A stretch of DNA of 64,000 bases from positions 310,001 through 374,000 of the forward strand of contig NZ_LSYT01000004.1 in NCBI RefSeq assembly GCF_001602525.1. The letters run 5' to 3'. Below are positions 34,681-43,861 of the stretch, in pieces. The stretch's first letter is position 1, and each line of letters begins with the position of its first letter. Below the pieces are notes generated by a model. The model was not told the origin of the DNA and did no database searches. It was given only the letters and a program-made list of their open reading frames with translations. The translations under genes and the position numbers were made by a program. The stretch is from Flavobacterium chilense (lineage in GTDB: Bacteria; Bacteroidota; Bacteroidia; Flavobacteriales; Flavobacteriaceae).

Positions 34681-35145
34681 CTAATTAAGATCTTGTTGTT
34701 TCTTTTTTGAATAAGTTCGTTTCTCAATTTCTTCAAGAAACTCTGAATCAAATTCAGAATAGGCACGTAAAGTATACTTTTCATCTCTCTTTTGCATTAC
34801 GAGACGAATTTTTTGTACCATTAACCAGATTGGATGATAACGTTTATGTCCTAATAAGTATTGCAACTGTAATATGGAGAATTTTCGTTTAGAAAGTGTC
34901 ATCAATTCTATGCAAATCATCCAGTATCGTATAGGCAAATTTGAATTTTCCATTACTGTACCGGAGCGAAGACCAATTCTGTTTCCGCATTTTTTGCATT
35001 GAAATTTCAAATCAACTCGTCTAAAAGAATGCAAATTAGATGAGCATATCCTGCAAATCAGGCCATTATCCAGCCGTTTGTTTTTAAATTCTTCTATGCA
35101 GGTTTCTTCATTGTGGTATTTTTCGAAGTACTCCCGTAATTCCAT
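34681..35145 (-). CDS. Stand-alone IS1595-type zinc-ribbon protein (transposase N-terminal half)
   Basis: A 154-residue protein with two CxxC pairs (CRICSSN and CKKCGN) in a zinc-ribbon, followed by the helical IRYWMICIELMTLSKRKFSI and LQLQYLLG segment typical of the N-terminus of IS1595/ISXO2 transposases. The DDE catalytic domain is missing, and no matching downstream fragment or inverted repeat is visible. It is either a decayed insertion sequence or a domesticated DNA-binding protein; intact codons and a normal stop favour the latter slightly. Confidence 0.7.
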   Translation of the reverse strand: MELREYFEKYHNEETCIEEFKNKRLDNGLICRICSSNLHSFRRVDLKFQCKKCGNRIGLRSGTVMENSNLPIRYWMICIELMTLSKRKFSILQLQYLLGHKRYHPIWLMVQKIRLVMQKRDEKYTLRAYSEFDSEFLEEIEKRTYSKKKQQDLN

Positions 35146-35265
35146 ACTGCAAAATTTGTTTATGGTTTAAATATAAATCAATCTCTGCAGACAAAAAACT
35201 ATATAAAATAAAAAAGGGAATTATTCAAACTGAACATCTTCCCTCTTCAACAATTAATAACATCA

Positions 35266-35643
35266 TTATAGCTTTCCGCTTATTTCTTTTTTATATTTAT
35301 TCAGAATCGATTTTGTCATACCCAGATTTGCCCTGGTAGCATCGACAGCTAAATAAATAAAATATTCTCCATTATCAGAGACATCAATAATATGAATTTG
35401 TGAAGTAAGAGTAATCATGATGTTATCAATCACCTGTCCATTTAATTTTAAAGCTTTTATAGCGTTCATCTTTGCTTTAACTACTTCAAGATTATATGCG
35501 GAAGCAAGCTCCGGATCAAAATCACTCAAAGCTGATTGTGAATAATATGACATTCCGCTTCGGATTTCAGCCACAGATACGGCGATAAAACCCGGTACAT
35601 TCTTTTTTAGATCTTCTCCAAATTGTTTTAAAAAATCAGACAT
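35266..35643 (-). CDS. Roadblock/LC7-like small protein
   Basis: A 125-residue soluble protein whose strand-helix order fits the roadblock/LC7 fold: helix, PGFIAVSVAEIRSGM strand, helix, NIMITLTSQIHII and EYFIYLAVDATRANLGM strands, terminal helix. Such proteins often modulate small GTPases, polarity or gliding in bacteria, but no GTPase (MglA type) is adjacent. A -7 element (minus-strand TAATTTTG at 35,703-35,696) lies about 53 bp upstream. Family assignment is by fold pattern and is moderate. Confidence 0.6.
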   Translation of the reverse strand: MSDFLKQFGEDLKKNVPGFIAVSVAEIRSGMSYYSQSALSDFDPELASAYNLEVVKAKMNAIKALKLNGQVIDNIMITLTSQIHIIDVSDNGEYFIYLAVDATRANLGMTKSILNKYKKEISGKL

Positions 35644-35695
35644 AAGTATTAGTTTAATTTAAGGTTTTAGAAATTATTTTCCCGAGGATTATATA

Positions 35696-35703
35696 CAAAA
35701 TTA
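35696..35703 (-). promoter_or_regulatory. Promoter -7 element for the roadblock-like gene
   Basis: CAAAATTA on the plus strand reads TAATTTTG on the minus strand, matching TAnnTTTG. The rest of the 320-bp interval to 35,963 shows only the RND-operon terminator. Confidence 0.45.
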
Positions 35704-35914
35704 TAGATCTGATTTTATTTAATTATCCGCAATTCGTACCTAAGTTTGTTTTTTTTGTATTTATTTACCTAAAAAAAAGACAAGCCTATATTTGTAGAAA
35801 AACAGCATTTTAAGCAGCATAATTGAAAAGTTTTTTATCAAATAATGCATTCGTTATATACAATCTCTCCATTTACTGATTCGAAAACTATCCATGCATT
35901 TTAATGAATACAAA

Positions 35915-35952
35915 AATCCATCATCTTATAAATGTTATAAAGATGATGGATT
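35915..35952 (-). terminator. Terminator of the RND efflux operon
   Basis: Arms AATCCATCATCTT and AAGATGATGGATT form a perfect 13-bp stem. On the minus strand the stem is followed by TTTTG, 12 bp beyond the outer-membrane factor stop codon. Confidence 0.75.
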
Positions 35953-35963
35953 AAAAAAGTATA

Positions 35964-37373
35964 TTATTCTACTCCCCCGCCCAAAGCACGGTATAGATTG
36001 ATCGCAGCATTTAGCTTTTCTAATTTTATAGCAACGACATCCAGATCATTTTGCAAAGCACTGTTTTGTGCTGTTATTACTTCAAGATAATTTGCCATAC
36101 CGCTTTTGTATAAAAGCGAAGCATCTGATGTGGCTTTTTCCAAAGAAGATGCTTTTTCTTCTGATAGTTTTATACGTTCATCAGCATATTTTAACTGCGA
36201 CATGGCATCAGAAACTTCACCAACAGCCGTGATAAATGATTGTTTAAACTGTACAACTGCTTTTTCCTGTTCTAAAACAGCTACCTCATAAGCCGTTCTT
36301 AATGCTTTCTTCTGAAAAATAGGCTGTGCCAGATTCGCTGCTATATTTTTTGTAACCGATCCCGGAAAATTAAACCAGGTATCAAACTCAAATGAATTTA
36401 TTCCAATTGACGGACTTAAACTCAATGTTGGATACATCGTAGCTTTTGCTAATCCTGTTTTGGCTGTAGCCGACATTACTGCATATTCGCTTGCTTTTAC
36501 ATCGGGTCTTCGGCTTAAAAGTGAAGCTGGAATTCCTGCTGGCATTTCAAAAGCAAATTCATCTACATTAAGATTTCCGGAACGTGTTATGGTATTTGGA
36601 TATTCTCCGCATAAAATTTGTAACGCGTTTTCCTGAACTGCAATATTAGCTTTTGCTAAAGGAACCAGTAATTCAGCCGTTTTTTTCTGGGCTTCAGTCT
36701 GATTTACTGCCAAAGAACTGATTGAACCTGAATTGTACTGTAGCTTCATCATTTGCAAAGTACTGTCGCTCAATTCAATATTTTTCTGAGCAATTTTAAG
36801 CTGTTCGTCTAAACCTAAAAGATTGTAGTACGACTGCGCCACCTGAACAATAATTCGGGTTTTTAAAGCCGAAAGGTTTTCTTTTTGAGCAAAATAAGCC
36901 GCTTTAGCATCTCTTTTCTGCATGGCCGCTTTTCCCCAAATATCTACTTCCCAGGACATACGAAGATTGGCGCTGTAATCATCCATATAATCTTTACTTG
37001 TAAATTGAGCGCTCAAAGATCCGTTTAACGAATTCTTAGACAAATACGAGCGTGTAGCTGCTGCATCAAAATCTAATGTTGGCAATAAAGATAATTTCGC
37101 TTGTTTATAGCTTAAATCCAGTTGTTCCATGCTTTTAACCGTGATAAGCACCTCGTTGTTTTTAACGAGGGCTTTTTCGATCAAATCAACTAAAAGCGGA
37201 TCTTTATAATAGGTCTTCCAGGAATGCAAAATAGTATCTCCTGTTACGGTTAACTCTTCACGGTATTTTTCGGGAGCATTTAACTCAGTGCGGGAATATT
37301 TTTTTCCCACTACGCATGATGTTAAGATCATACCCGAAAATACCACCATTCCAATTTTATATAATATTTTCAT
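35964..37373 (-). CDS. TolC/NodT-type outer-membrane efflux lipoprotein
   Basis: A 469-residue outer-membrane factor with a lipoprotein signal (lipobox ILTSC near residue 20). It has the two repeated OEP domains with long helices (QLDLSYKQAKLSLLPTLDF; SLLSRRPDVKASEYAVMSAT). It forms the exit channel of the RND pump encoded directly upstream; the permease stop is 2 bp away. It is the last gene of an adaptor-permease-channel operon. Substrates are probably drugs, dyes or detergents, inferred from the pump class. Confidence 0.92.
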   Translation of the reverse strand: MKILYKIGMVVFSGMILTSCVVGKKYSRTELNAPEKYREELTVTGDTILHSWKTYYKDPLLVDLIEKALVKNNEVLITVKSMEQLDLSYKQAKLSLLPTLDFDAAATRSYLSKNSLNGSLSAQFTSKDYMDDYSANLRMSWEVDIWGKAAMQKRDAKAAYFAQKENLSALKTRIIVQVAQSYYNLLGLDEQLKIAQKNIELSDSTLQMMKLQYNSGSISSLAVNQTEAQKKTAELLVPLAKANIAVQENALQILCGEYPNTITRSGNLNVDEFAFEMPAGIPASLLSRRPDVKASEYAVMSATAKTGLAKATMYPTLSLSPSIGINSFEFDTWFNFPGSVTKNIAANLAQPIFQKKALRTAYEVAVLEQEKAVVQFKQSFITAVGEVSDAMSQLKYADERIKLSEEKASSLEKATSDASLLYKSGMANYLEVITAQNSALQNDLDVVAIKLEKLNAAINLYRALGGGVE

Positions 37374-37375
37374 TA

Positions 37376-40300
37376 TTATTCTTTTATGGTTTGAACTACA
37401 TTCTTCTTACCAGATACTTTTTCCTGCAGGTATTGAAATACGATGAAAAGCAACGGAATTACAAAAACTCCTAAAACAACACCACTCAACATCCCAATCG
37501 AAGCACTCACACTAATAGATCGGTTTCCCACTGCAGTTCCTCCGGCAGCAAACATTAACGGAATCATACCCACAATAAATGCCAATGAAGTCATGATAAT
37601 TGGTCGTAATCTTGACCTTGCTCCTTCTATAGCAGATTCTATTATAGACAAACCTGCGTGACGTCTTTGGAGAGCAAACTCTACAATCAAAATCGCGTTT
37701 TTGGCCAAAAGCCCAACCAGCATGATTAATCCAACCTGAACATAAATATTGTTATCCAGGCCTACTGCTTTGATTCCTGCAAATGCTCCTAAAATTCCGG
37801 TTGGAATGGAAAGCAATACTGCCAAAGGCAATAAATAACTCTCGTATTGTGCTGCCAGTAAGAAGAATACAAAAAGCAGACATAATCCGAAAATCGCAAT
37901 GGTTTGATTTCCTCCTGATTTTTCTTCCAAACTTAATCCTGTCCATTCATAACTGTAATCAGACGGAAGTTTATCTAAAACCTTTTCAAGATTCCCCATA
38001 ATTTGTCCGTTACTAAATCCCGGAAGTGCTACTGCTGTAATATTGACAGAGTTGTAAAGATTGTATCGGTTTACAGATTCTGGTCCGTACACTTTATGCA
38101 ATTTTACAAACGATTTTACAGGTACCATTTCCATATTGGCATTTCGGACAAATATTTCATTAAAGGCATCCTCATCTACTCTAAAAACACCATCGGCTTT
38201 TACATTTACTCTGTAGAATTTACCAAATCTTGTAAAATCAGATGACTGATCTCCTGCAAAATAGGTTTGAATATTCCCTAAAAGTTCACGCATATTGATG
38301 CCCATTTGTCTGGCTTTTTCTTCATCTACTTCCAGTTCTAGCTGCGGATAATCGGCTCTGAAAGTTGTATAAGCATACTGAACTCCCGGTTGCTGCATAA
38401 TCTGCCCGATTACTTTATCTGCCATTGCTTTTAAAGTTGCAGGATCACGCGCTGTTCTGTCCTGAAGTACGATTTCGGCACCACTTGTTACTCCAAATCC
38501 TTCCACCGGAGGCATTCTCAATACCATTATCGAACCTTCTTTGATCTTCGCTAATTTGCCATTTACAGTATTTAGGATCTCGTCAATATCTTTTACTGCT
38601 CCTCTTTCGTTTTTAGGTTTTAATTTTATAAATCCTAATCCGTAAGCAGTACTGGCACTATTACTCAAAATGTTGTATCCGGTAATACTGGTATTATTGG
38701 CAACGGCATCAACTGTTGCAATTTCTTTTTCCATTCTGGTCATCACTTCTGTAGTACGATCCAGAGCGGTTCCCGGAGGCATTGATAAACTGTAGAGCAT
38801 GAATCCGTCATCTTCAAGCGGTACAAAACTTTTTGGAGTTGACATCATCATCCATATTGCAATTGCACTTATTCCTGTTACTAATCCTGCTGCAAGCCAT
38901 TTTCTTCCAATAAGAAAACGAACCGCTTTAATGTATCTTCCGGTTAAGTTGTTGAAACCGGTATTAAACCCAACAAAAAAACGTTCTTTAAAACTTGTTT
39001 TATGTTCATGTTCTCCGTGCTCTCCACTGTGAACATTCTTTAAAAGAAGCGCACACAATGCCGGAGTTAACGTAAGTGCATTTACAGCCGAAATAATAAT
39101 CGCAATAGCCAGTGTATAAGCAAACTGCTTATAAAAAATCCCCGACGAACCTGTCATGAAACCAATTGGAATAAATACAGCGGACATTACTAAAGTGATC
39201 GAAATAACGGCTCCTGTAATCTCTGCCATTGCGCCATGGGTAGCTTCTTTGGCTGTTAAATTGCCATCTTCTTCCATTTTACTGTGCACGGCTTCAACGA
39301 CTACAATGGCATCATCGACCACAATACCAATGGCTAATACCAAGGCAAAAAGTGTTAAAATATTAATGGTAAAACCAAACACCAACAGGAAGAAAAACGT
39401 TCCCACAATCGCTACCGGAACGGCAATCGCCGGAATAATCGTCGAGCGAATATCCTGCAGGAATATAAATACTACAATAAAAACCAGAATAAACGCTTCG
39501 ATCAAGGTTGATTTAACCTGTCCTGTAGCTTCGTCAAGTCTTTCTTTGGTACTCATTACATTGACGTATTTAATTCCGGGAGGGAAAGATTTAGATAATC
39601 TCTCTACTTCTCGGTTTACACCAATTTCAATATCATTTGCATTAGAGCCCGAAGTCTGTAAAATAGCCATGGTTACAGCATTTAACGAGTTCGATTTATT
39701 ATCTCCGCTATATGAAATAGAACCAAACTCAACTCTCGCCACATCTTTAAGTCTTAAAAGACTTCCGCCGTTATTTTTAACTACAATATTCTCATATTGT
39801 TCAGGTTTATTTTTCTTTCCTTTATAACGAATTACATATTCTAAAGCTGCTCTGGATTCTTCACCAAGTTTTCCCGGTGCCGACTCTAAACTTTGATCTG
39901 CAATGGCTTGCGTAACATCTGAAGGCACTAAACCTGCATTTGCCATTTTTCTGGGATCAAGCCATACACGCATCGAGTAATCTTTCTGTCCAAAAATCTG
40001 AACCTGTCCCACTCCCGGAACACGTTTCATTTGTGGTACCAGATTGATGTTGGCATAGTTCTGCAAAAACAACTCATCGTATTTACTGTTATCATCTGTA
40101 TAAAGATTGAAAATAACAATCATACTGTTTTGTTGTTTTGAGGTAGTAAGCCCCATTCGAACTACTTCCTGAGGCAGTTTTGGAGTCGCTTGCTGCACTC
40201 TGTTTTGTACATTTACAGCAGCCTGATCAGGGTCGATTCCCTGTTTAAAAATTACGCTGATCGAAAATGATCCGTCGTTACTCGCAGTCGATTTAATGTA

Positions 40301-40528
40301 CTGCATATTTTCAACACCATTTATTTGTTCTTCAAGCGGTGTTACTACTGAACGAATTACAGTTTCACTGTTACCTCCTGGATAAGAACCACTAACCATT
40401 ACAGTTGGAGGCGAAATATCAGGAAATCTTGTAACCGATAATCTGGTAAGACCTATGATACCTAATATCACCAAAACTATGGAGATAACGGTGGCCAATA
40501 CGGGCCTGTCTATTATTTTCTTTAACAT
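37376..40528 (-). CDS. RND-family multidrug efflux permease (HAE1/AcrB type)
   Basis: A 1050-residue inner-membrane pump with twelve membrane helices and two large periplasmic loops, the full family length. Conserved motifs include the GIVVDDAIVVVEAV helix-4 segment with the proton-relay aspartates. Other motifs are GSYPGGNSETV near the start and VGLLAKNAILIVEFA in the second half. The protein exports hydrophobic compounds using the proton gradient as part of a tripartite complex with the adaptor and channel encoded on either side. Confidence 0.95.
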   Translation of the reverse strand: MLKKIIDRPVLATVISIVLVILGIIGLTRLSVTRFPDISPPTVMVSGSYPGGNSETVIRSVVTPLEEQINGVENMQYIKSTASNDGSFSISVIFKQGIDPDQAAVNVQNRVQQATPKLPQEVVRMGLTTSKQQNSMIVIFNLYTDDNSKYDELFLQNYANINLVPQMKRVPGVGQVQIFGQKDYSMRVWLDPRKMANAGLVPSDVTQAIADQSLESAPGKLGEESRAALEYVIRYKGKKNKPEQYENIVVKNNGGSLLRLKDVARVEFGSISYSGDNKSNSLNAVTMAILQTSGSNANDIEIGVNREVERLSKSFPPGIKYVNVMSTKERLDEATGQVKSTLIEAFILVFIVVFIFLQDIRSTIIPAIAVPVAIVGTFFFLLVFGFTINILTLFALVLAIGIVVDDAIVVVEAVHSKMEEDGNLTAKEATHGAMAEITGAVISITLVMSAVFIPIGFMTGSSGIFYKQFAYTLAIAIIISAVNALTLTPALCALLLKNVHSGEHGEHEHKTSFKERFFVGFNTGFNNLTGRYIKAVRFLIGRKWLAAGLVTGISAIAIWMMMSTPKSFVPLEDDGFMLYSLSMPPGTALDRTTEVMTRMEKEIATVDAVANNTSITGYNILSNSASTAYGLGFIKLKPKNERGAVKDIDEILNTVNGKLAKIKEGSIMVLRMPPVEGFGVTSGAEIVLQDRTARDPATLKAMADKVIGQIMQQPGVQYAYTTFRADYPQLELEVDEEKARQMGINMRELLGNIQTYFAGDQSSDFTRFGKFYRVNVKADGVFRVDEDAFNEIFVRNANMEMVPVKSFVKLHKVYGPESVNRYNLYNSVNITAVALPGFSNGQIMGNLEKVLDKLPSDYSYEWTGLSLEEKSGGNQTIAIFGLCLLFVFFLLAAQYESYLLPLAVLLSIPTGILGAFAGIKAVGLDNNIYVQVGLIMLVGLLAKNAILIVEFALQRRHAGLSIIESAIEGARSRLRPIIMTSLAFIVGMIPLMFAAGGTAVGNRSISVSASIGMLSGVVLGVFVIPLLFIVFQYLQEKVSGKKNVVQTIKE

Positions 40529-40558
40529 GGAAAATGTTATTTATATTAAAATCAAAAG

Positions 40559-41698
40559 TTATTTACTGCTCAACGTTTTTGCAGTGGTTTTTGGAACTAC
40601 TTCTACATTGTCATACAAAGCATCGATTGAGTTTAAAGCGATTTTATCACCTGATTTTAAACCTGATTTCACAAAGTAATTTGTTCCTGAGTTTCCGGCA
40701 ATTTCGATGGGTACCATGGCTACTTTATTTCCCGGTTTTAAAACAAAAACGAAAAATTTGTCTTGTATATCCTTCACGCTCGCCATAGGGATCGTGATGA
40801 CAGATGATAAACTGTTATTTAAAATCACTCTTGCAGAACCTCCTGAACGAAGCATTTTTTTAGGGTTTGGAAAAATAGCTTTTAGCGAAATAGTTCCTGT
40901 ATTACGATCGATATTTCCACTTGCTACTTCCAGCTTTCCTTTTTGGTCGTATTCGCTGTCATCGGCCATAATTAAACTTACGGTCTGGTTTGATTTAGGA
41001 TCTTTTGAAAAGGCAAGATAGTCTGCTTCTGTAAGAGAAAAATAAACAAAAACAGTATTAATTTCTGAAAGTACTGTTAATGGCACGGCATCATTTGGTG
41101 TAACTAAATTTCCAATACGATTTGGAATTCGGCTGATATAACCGCTTACCGGCGCTTTTATCAAAGAGAAATCAGCATTTAACTGTGAAGATCCTAAAGC
41201 TGCTTTTGCCTGAGCAACTTGCGCCACCGCAGCTTCATAATTAGCCTGAGCTGTTTTTAACTGCATGTCTGAAAAAACTTTTCCATCAACAAGAGGTTTG
41301 ATTTTTTCTACTTCCAGTTTAGCATTCGCCAGATTCGCCTGCCCACTCTTATAAGCAGCACGACTATTATTTACCTGCTCTGCATATACATCTCCTTTAA
41401 TTTTAAAAAGAGATTGCCCTTTGTTGACATAATCTCCTTCTTTAACATAAATAGCTTCAAGATAGCCCGAAACCTGTGCTTTTATGTCAACGTTAACTGT
41501 ACCTTCAACAGTTCCGGGATATTTTTTTTCTACTTGACCTGTAATCGATTTTGTTTTGAGAAAATCAACTTCAGGTTTTGGCGGTGCAAAAGCTCCTGCA
41601 TCTGAACCACTTTTACCGCAGGATGAAAAACCGATTATAATCAATAAAACTAATGCCTTACTGAGTGTTTTATAATTTTGAAAAATTTGTTTTGCCAT
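40559..41698 (-). CDS. RND periplasmic adaptor (membrane fusion lipoprotein)
   Basis: A 379-residue adaptor with lipobox GFSSC (about residues 23-27). The order is lipoyl half (VNVDIKAQVSGYLEAIYVKE), alpha-hairpin (about 105-165), returning lipoyl half (IKAPVSGYISRI), beta-barrel and membrane-proximal domain. It connects permease and channel. It is the first gene of the operon, 30 bp before the permease. The roughly 200 bp upstream contains a terminator for the response-regulator gene and a TTTTACCC-type motif. Confidence 0.93.
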   Translation of the reverse strand: MAKQIFQNYKTLSKALVLLIIIGFSSCGKSGSDAGAFAPPKPEVDFLKTKSITGQVEKKYPGTVEGTVNVDIKAQVSGYLEAIYVKEGDYVNKGQSLFKIKGDVYAEQVNNSRAAYKSGQANLANAKLEVEKIKPLVDGKVFSDMQLKTAQANYEAAVAQVAQAKAALGSSQLNADFSLIKAPVSGYISRIPNRIGNLVTPNDAVPLTVLSEINTVFVYFSLTEADYLAFSKDPKSNQTVSLIMADDSEYDQKGKLEVASGNIDRNTGTISLKAIFPNPKKMLRSGGSARVILNNSLSSVITIPMASVKDIQDKFFVFVLKPGNKVAMVPIEIAGNSGTNYFVKSGLKSGDKIALNSIDALYDNVEVVPKTTAKTLSSK

Positions 41699-41835
41699 TT
41701 TATTTCACATTTAATGAATTCGTCTAATTTGACGGCAAAATAACATCTCAAAACGCCTTTAAAACGGGATAATTTTACCCAAACGTAATTTTTCGATACC
41801 GAAACGAATACGTCGGTCAACCCAAATAATCGCGC

Positions 41836-41881
41836 ATAAAAAAAGCCTTACACTATAGATTTGCATACTATAGAAAGGCTT
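41836..41881 (-). terminator. Terminator after the LytTR-type regulator gene
   Basis: Stem AAGCCTT / AAGGCTT encloses two CTATAG copies that can pair. It is followed by seven T residues on the minus strand. Confidence 0.65.
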
Positions 41882-41907
41882 ATTTTTATTTTTTGAAAGA
41901 AGGATTC

Positions 41908-42660
41908 TCAACGATCCATCCAGTGTTTAAAATGTGGTGCTTTTTCCCGACTTATAATTACTTCACGTTCGGGATCTGCTTTTAACTGAATTTTCAGTTT
42001 GGCATTAAAATAATTGGCAATCGCTTTTATGCTTTCGGCACGAATGAAAAACTGCCTGTTGGCACGAAAGAAAACATCCGGATCAAGCTCCTGCTCCAGT
42101 TCTTCCATCGTCTGCGGAATTGGAATCACCATACCTGATTTAAGAACCAGGTTTGAGGTTTTAAACTCAGAATAAATAAAATCAATATCAGTAACATTCA
42201 CACTTTTGTAACCGTCCCGGTATGAAACCAGAAAGCGAAGGCGGAAACTCGGTTTATTAATAAAGCCTTTTAAAATTCCGGCAATATCATGATAAGTATC
42301 TATTTTTGATAACGCCTTGAATTTTTGCAAAGCAAATTCTAATTCGGTTTTATCAATGGGTTTCATCAAATAATCAATGCTGTTAACTTTAAAGGCCCTT
42401 ACAGCATATTCGTCATAAGCAGTTGTAAAAATAACAGGACTGGTAATTTTTATTTCTTCAAAAATAGAAAAGCTAATACCATCAGCCAGACGAATGTCCA
42501 TTGTAATTAAATCCGGTTTTTCATTCGACTTTAGCCATTTTACGGCACCTTCGACTGTATCAATAATATCCAGAATCTCACAGTTGGGTTCGAGTTCTTC
42601 TAAAAGCCTTTTCAGTCGGCTGGCATTAATACTCTCATCTTCAATAATCAAAATTCTCAT
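41908..42660 (-). CDS. LytTR-family response regulator
   Basis: A 250-residue protein with a receiver domain at 1-120. The phospho-acceptor is Asp55 in LITMDIRLADG, with FTTAYDEYAVRAF and the lysine in YLMKPID. The C-terminal LytTR DNA-binding domain is at about 145-250 with IDFIYSEFKTSNLVL and FFRANRQFFIRAESI. It is the partner of the histidine kinase 5 bp upstream. The RND operon is the next transcription unit downstream and a plausible target, though separated by a terminator. Confidence 0.93.
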   Translation of the reverse strand: MRILIIEDESINASRLKRLLEELEPNCEILDIIDTVEGAVKWLKSNEKPDLITMDIRLADGISFSIFEEIKITSPVIFTTAYDEYAVRAFKVNSIDYLMKPIDKTELEFALQKFKALSKIDTYHDIAGILKGFINKPSFRLRFLVSYRDGYKSVNVTDIDFIYSEFKTSNLVLKSGMVIPIPQTMEELEQELDPDVFFRANRQFFIRAESIKAIANYFNAKLKIQLKADPEREVIISREKAPHFKHWMDR

Positions 42661-42665
42661 ACTCT

Positions 42666-43760
42666 CTATATTAATGGTAAACGCACGGTAAAACTTTCAA
42701 GCGATTGTGAAAAAACAGGTTTTTCGTTGAATAAAATTTTATAACGAAATTCTATATTTTTGCGTCCAACACCTGTCGAAACTAACGTTTTACCAGTAGT
42801 GGGCTGTAAATTATTTTTCACGACCATGTTTTTTCCATCAGAATAAATAGAAATAATAAGCGGACTTGACAATGTTGCCATATTATGTTTTACGGCATTT
42901 TCCACCAATAATTGTAAAGTTAAAGGCGGTAAATGAAGATCAAGACAAGCGCTGTCGACTTCTAACTGTAAATCGATTTTTTCGCCCAATCGTTTCTTTA
43001 AAAGATAAAAATAGGCATTCAGGAACTCAATTTCTTCTCTTACTGTTATGGTATCTTTATCCAGATTAGAAATCATATAACGGTAAACCCTAGTAATGTT
43101 TTCTAAAAAAGAAGCCGCTGCTTTTTGATCTTCATGAATGAGCTCTGTCAAAGTGCTGAAATTATTAAAGATAAAATGCGGATCTAACTGCAATTTCAAA
43201 GATTCCAGCTCAGAACGTGTTACTGCTTCCTGAAGTTCTGATGCTTTGATTTTTAGCTCAGCTGCTTCATTTGAAGTTACACGCCATCTGTTAAGCAAGA
43301 ATATTCCGGTATGAATTGAGCTTATAAAAAGAGACAAAATGACTGCCATTAGATTAGACTGCCAGATGATTACGAGTTCGTTTTCTTCTAAAGAAGTATT
43401 TGGATATAGAAAATCCCATAACCATGAAAAAACATAATTTAAAAGAATGTTTCCTGCAATAAGGCAGATAAATTGTGCTATTGCCCTAAAAATAGGATTG
43501 TGTTCCCAACGTATGAGACGATTCAAACTTCGGCCTACAAAAAGACTTAGTTCTGTAAGCACTGCACAGTATACTAAAATTATAAAAATATCAAAAGTCC
43601 AGTCTAAAACCAGTAAAGAGTCTTCGTCAAAATTACGGTATGGATTTAGAAAATAATAGGAAGAAAGGTAAACCAAGAAAACCACCGGAATCACTATAAC
43701 TCTATAATATTTATAGAAGAAATTTTTTCCGGTGGTTTTATTTTGAATACTTGAACCCAT
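42666..43760 (-). CDS. LytS/YehU-type sensor histidine kinase
   Basis: A 364-residue membrane kinase with four hydrophobic segments in the first 160 residues. It has the His_kinase motif LKLQLDPHFIFNNFSTLTEL, with the phospho-accepting His in DPHF, and an ATPase domain with PPLTLQLLVENAVKHNM and GVGRKNIEFRYKILF. It is paired with the LytTR regulator in one transcription unit. The signal is unknown; a membrane or cell-envelope cue is likely for this class. Confidence 0.92.
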   Translation of the reverse strand: MGSSIQNKTTGKNFFYKYYRVIVIPVVFLVYLSSYYFLNPYRNFDEDSLLVLDWTFDIFIILVYCAVLTELSLFVGRSLNRLIRWEHNPIFRAIAQFICLIAGNILLNYVFSWLWDFLYPNTSLEENELVIIWQSNLMAVILSLFISSIHTGIFLLNRWRVTSNEAAELKIKASELQEAVTRSELESLKLQLDPHFIFNNFSTLTELIHEDQKAAASFLENITRVYRYMISNLDKDTITVREEIEFLNAYFYLLKKRLGEKIDLQLEVDSACLDLHLPPLTLQLLVENAVKHNMATLSSPLIISIYSDGKNMVVKNNLQPTTGKTLVSTGVGRKNIEFRYKILFNEKPVFSQSLESFTVRLPLI

Positions 43761-43861
43761 TTACTAAAAACAAAGATTGGTGAATTAATAAAATTATATT
43801 TTAATTTAAACAATGATAAAATTTTGAAAAAGCCTGTTGTAATTAGAAATGCTATTACTTT

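Noticed and set aside
35787..35952. Possible plus-strand small RNA (TATATTTG at 35,787 and hairpin at 35,915-35,952)
   Set aside because: On the plus strand the hairpin is followed by A residues, not T, so it terminates only the minus-strand RND operon; no further support for an RNA.
39156..39827. 223-codon plus-strand ORF inside the RND permease gene
   Set aside because: It is antisense to the well-conserved permease frame and has the composition of a shadow frame; several similar shadows occur over other long genes.
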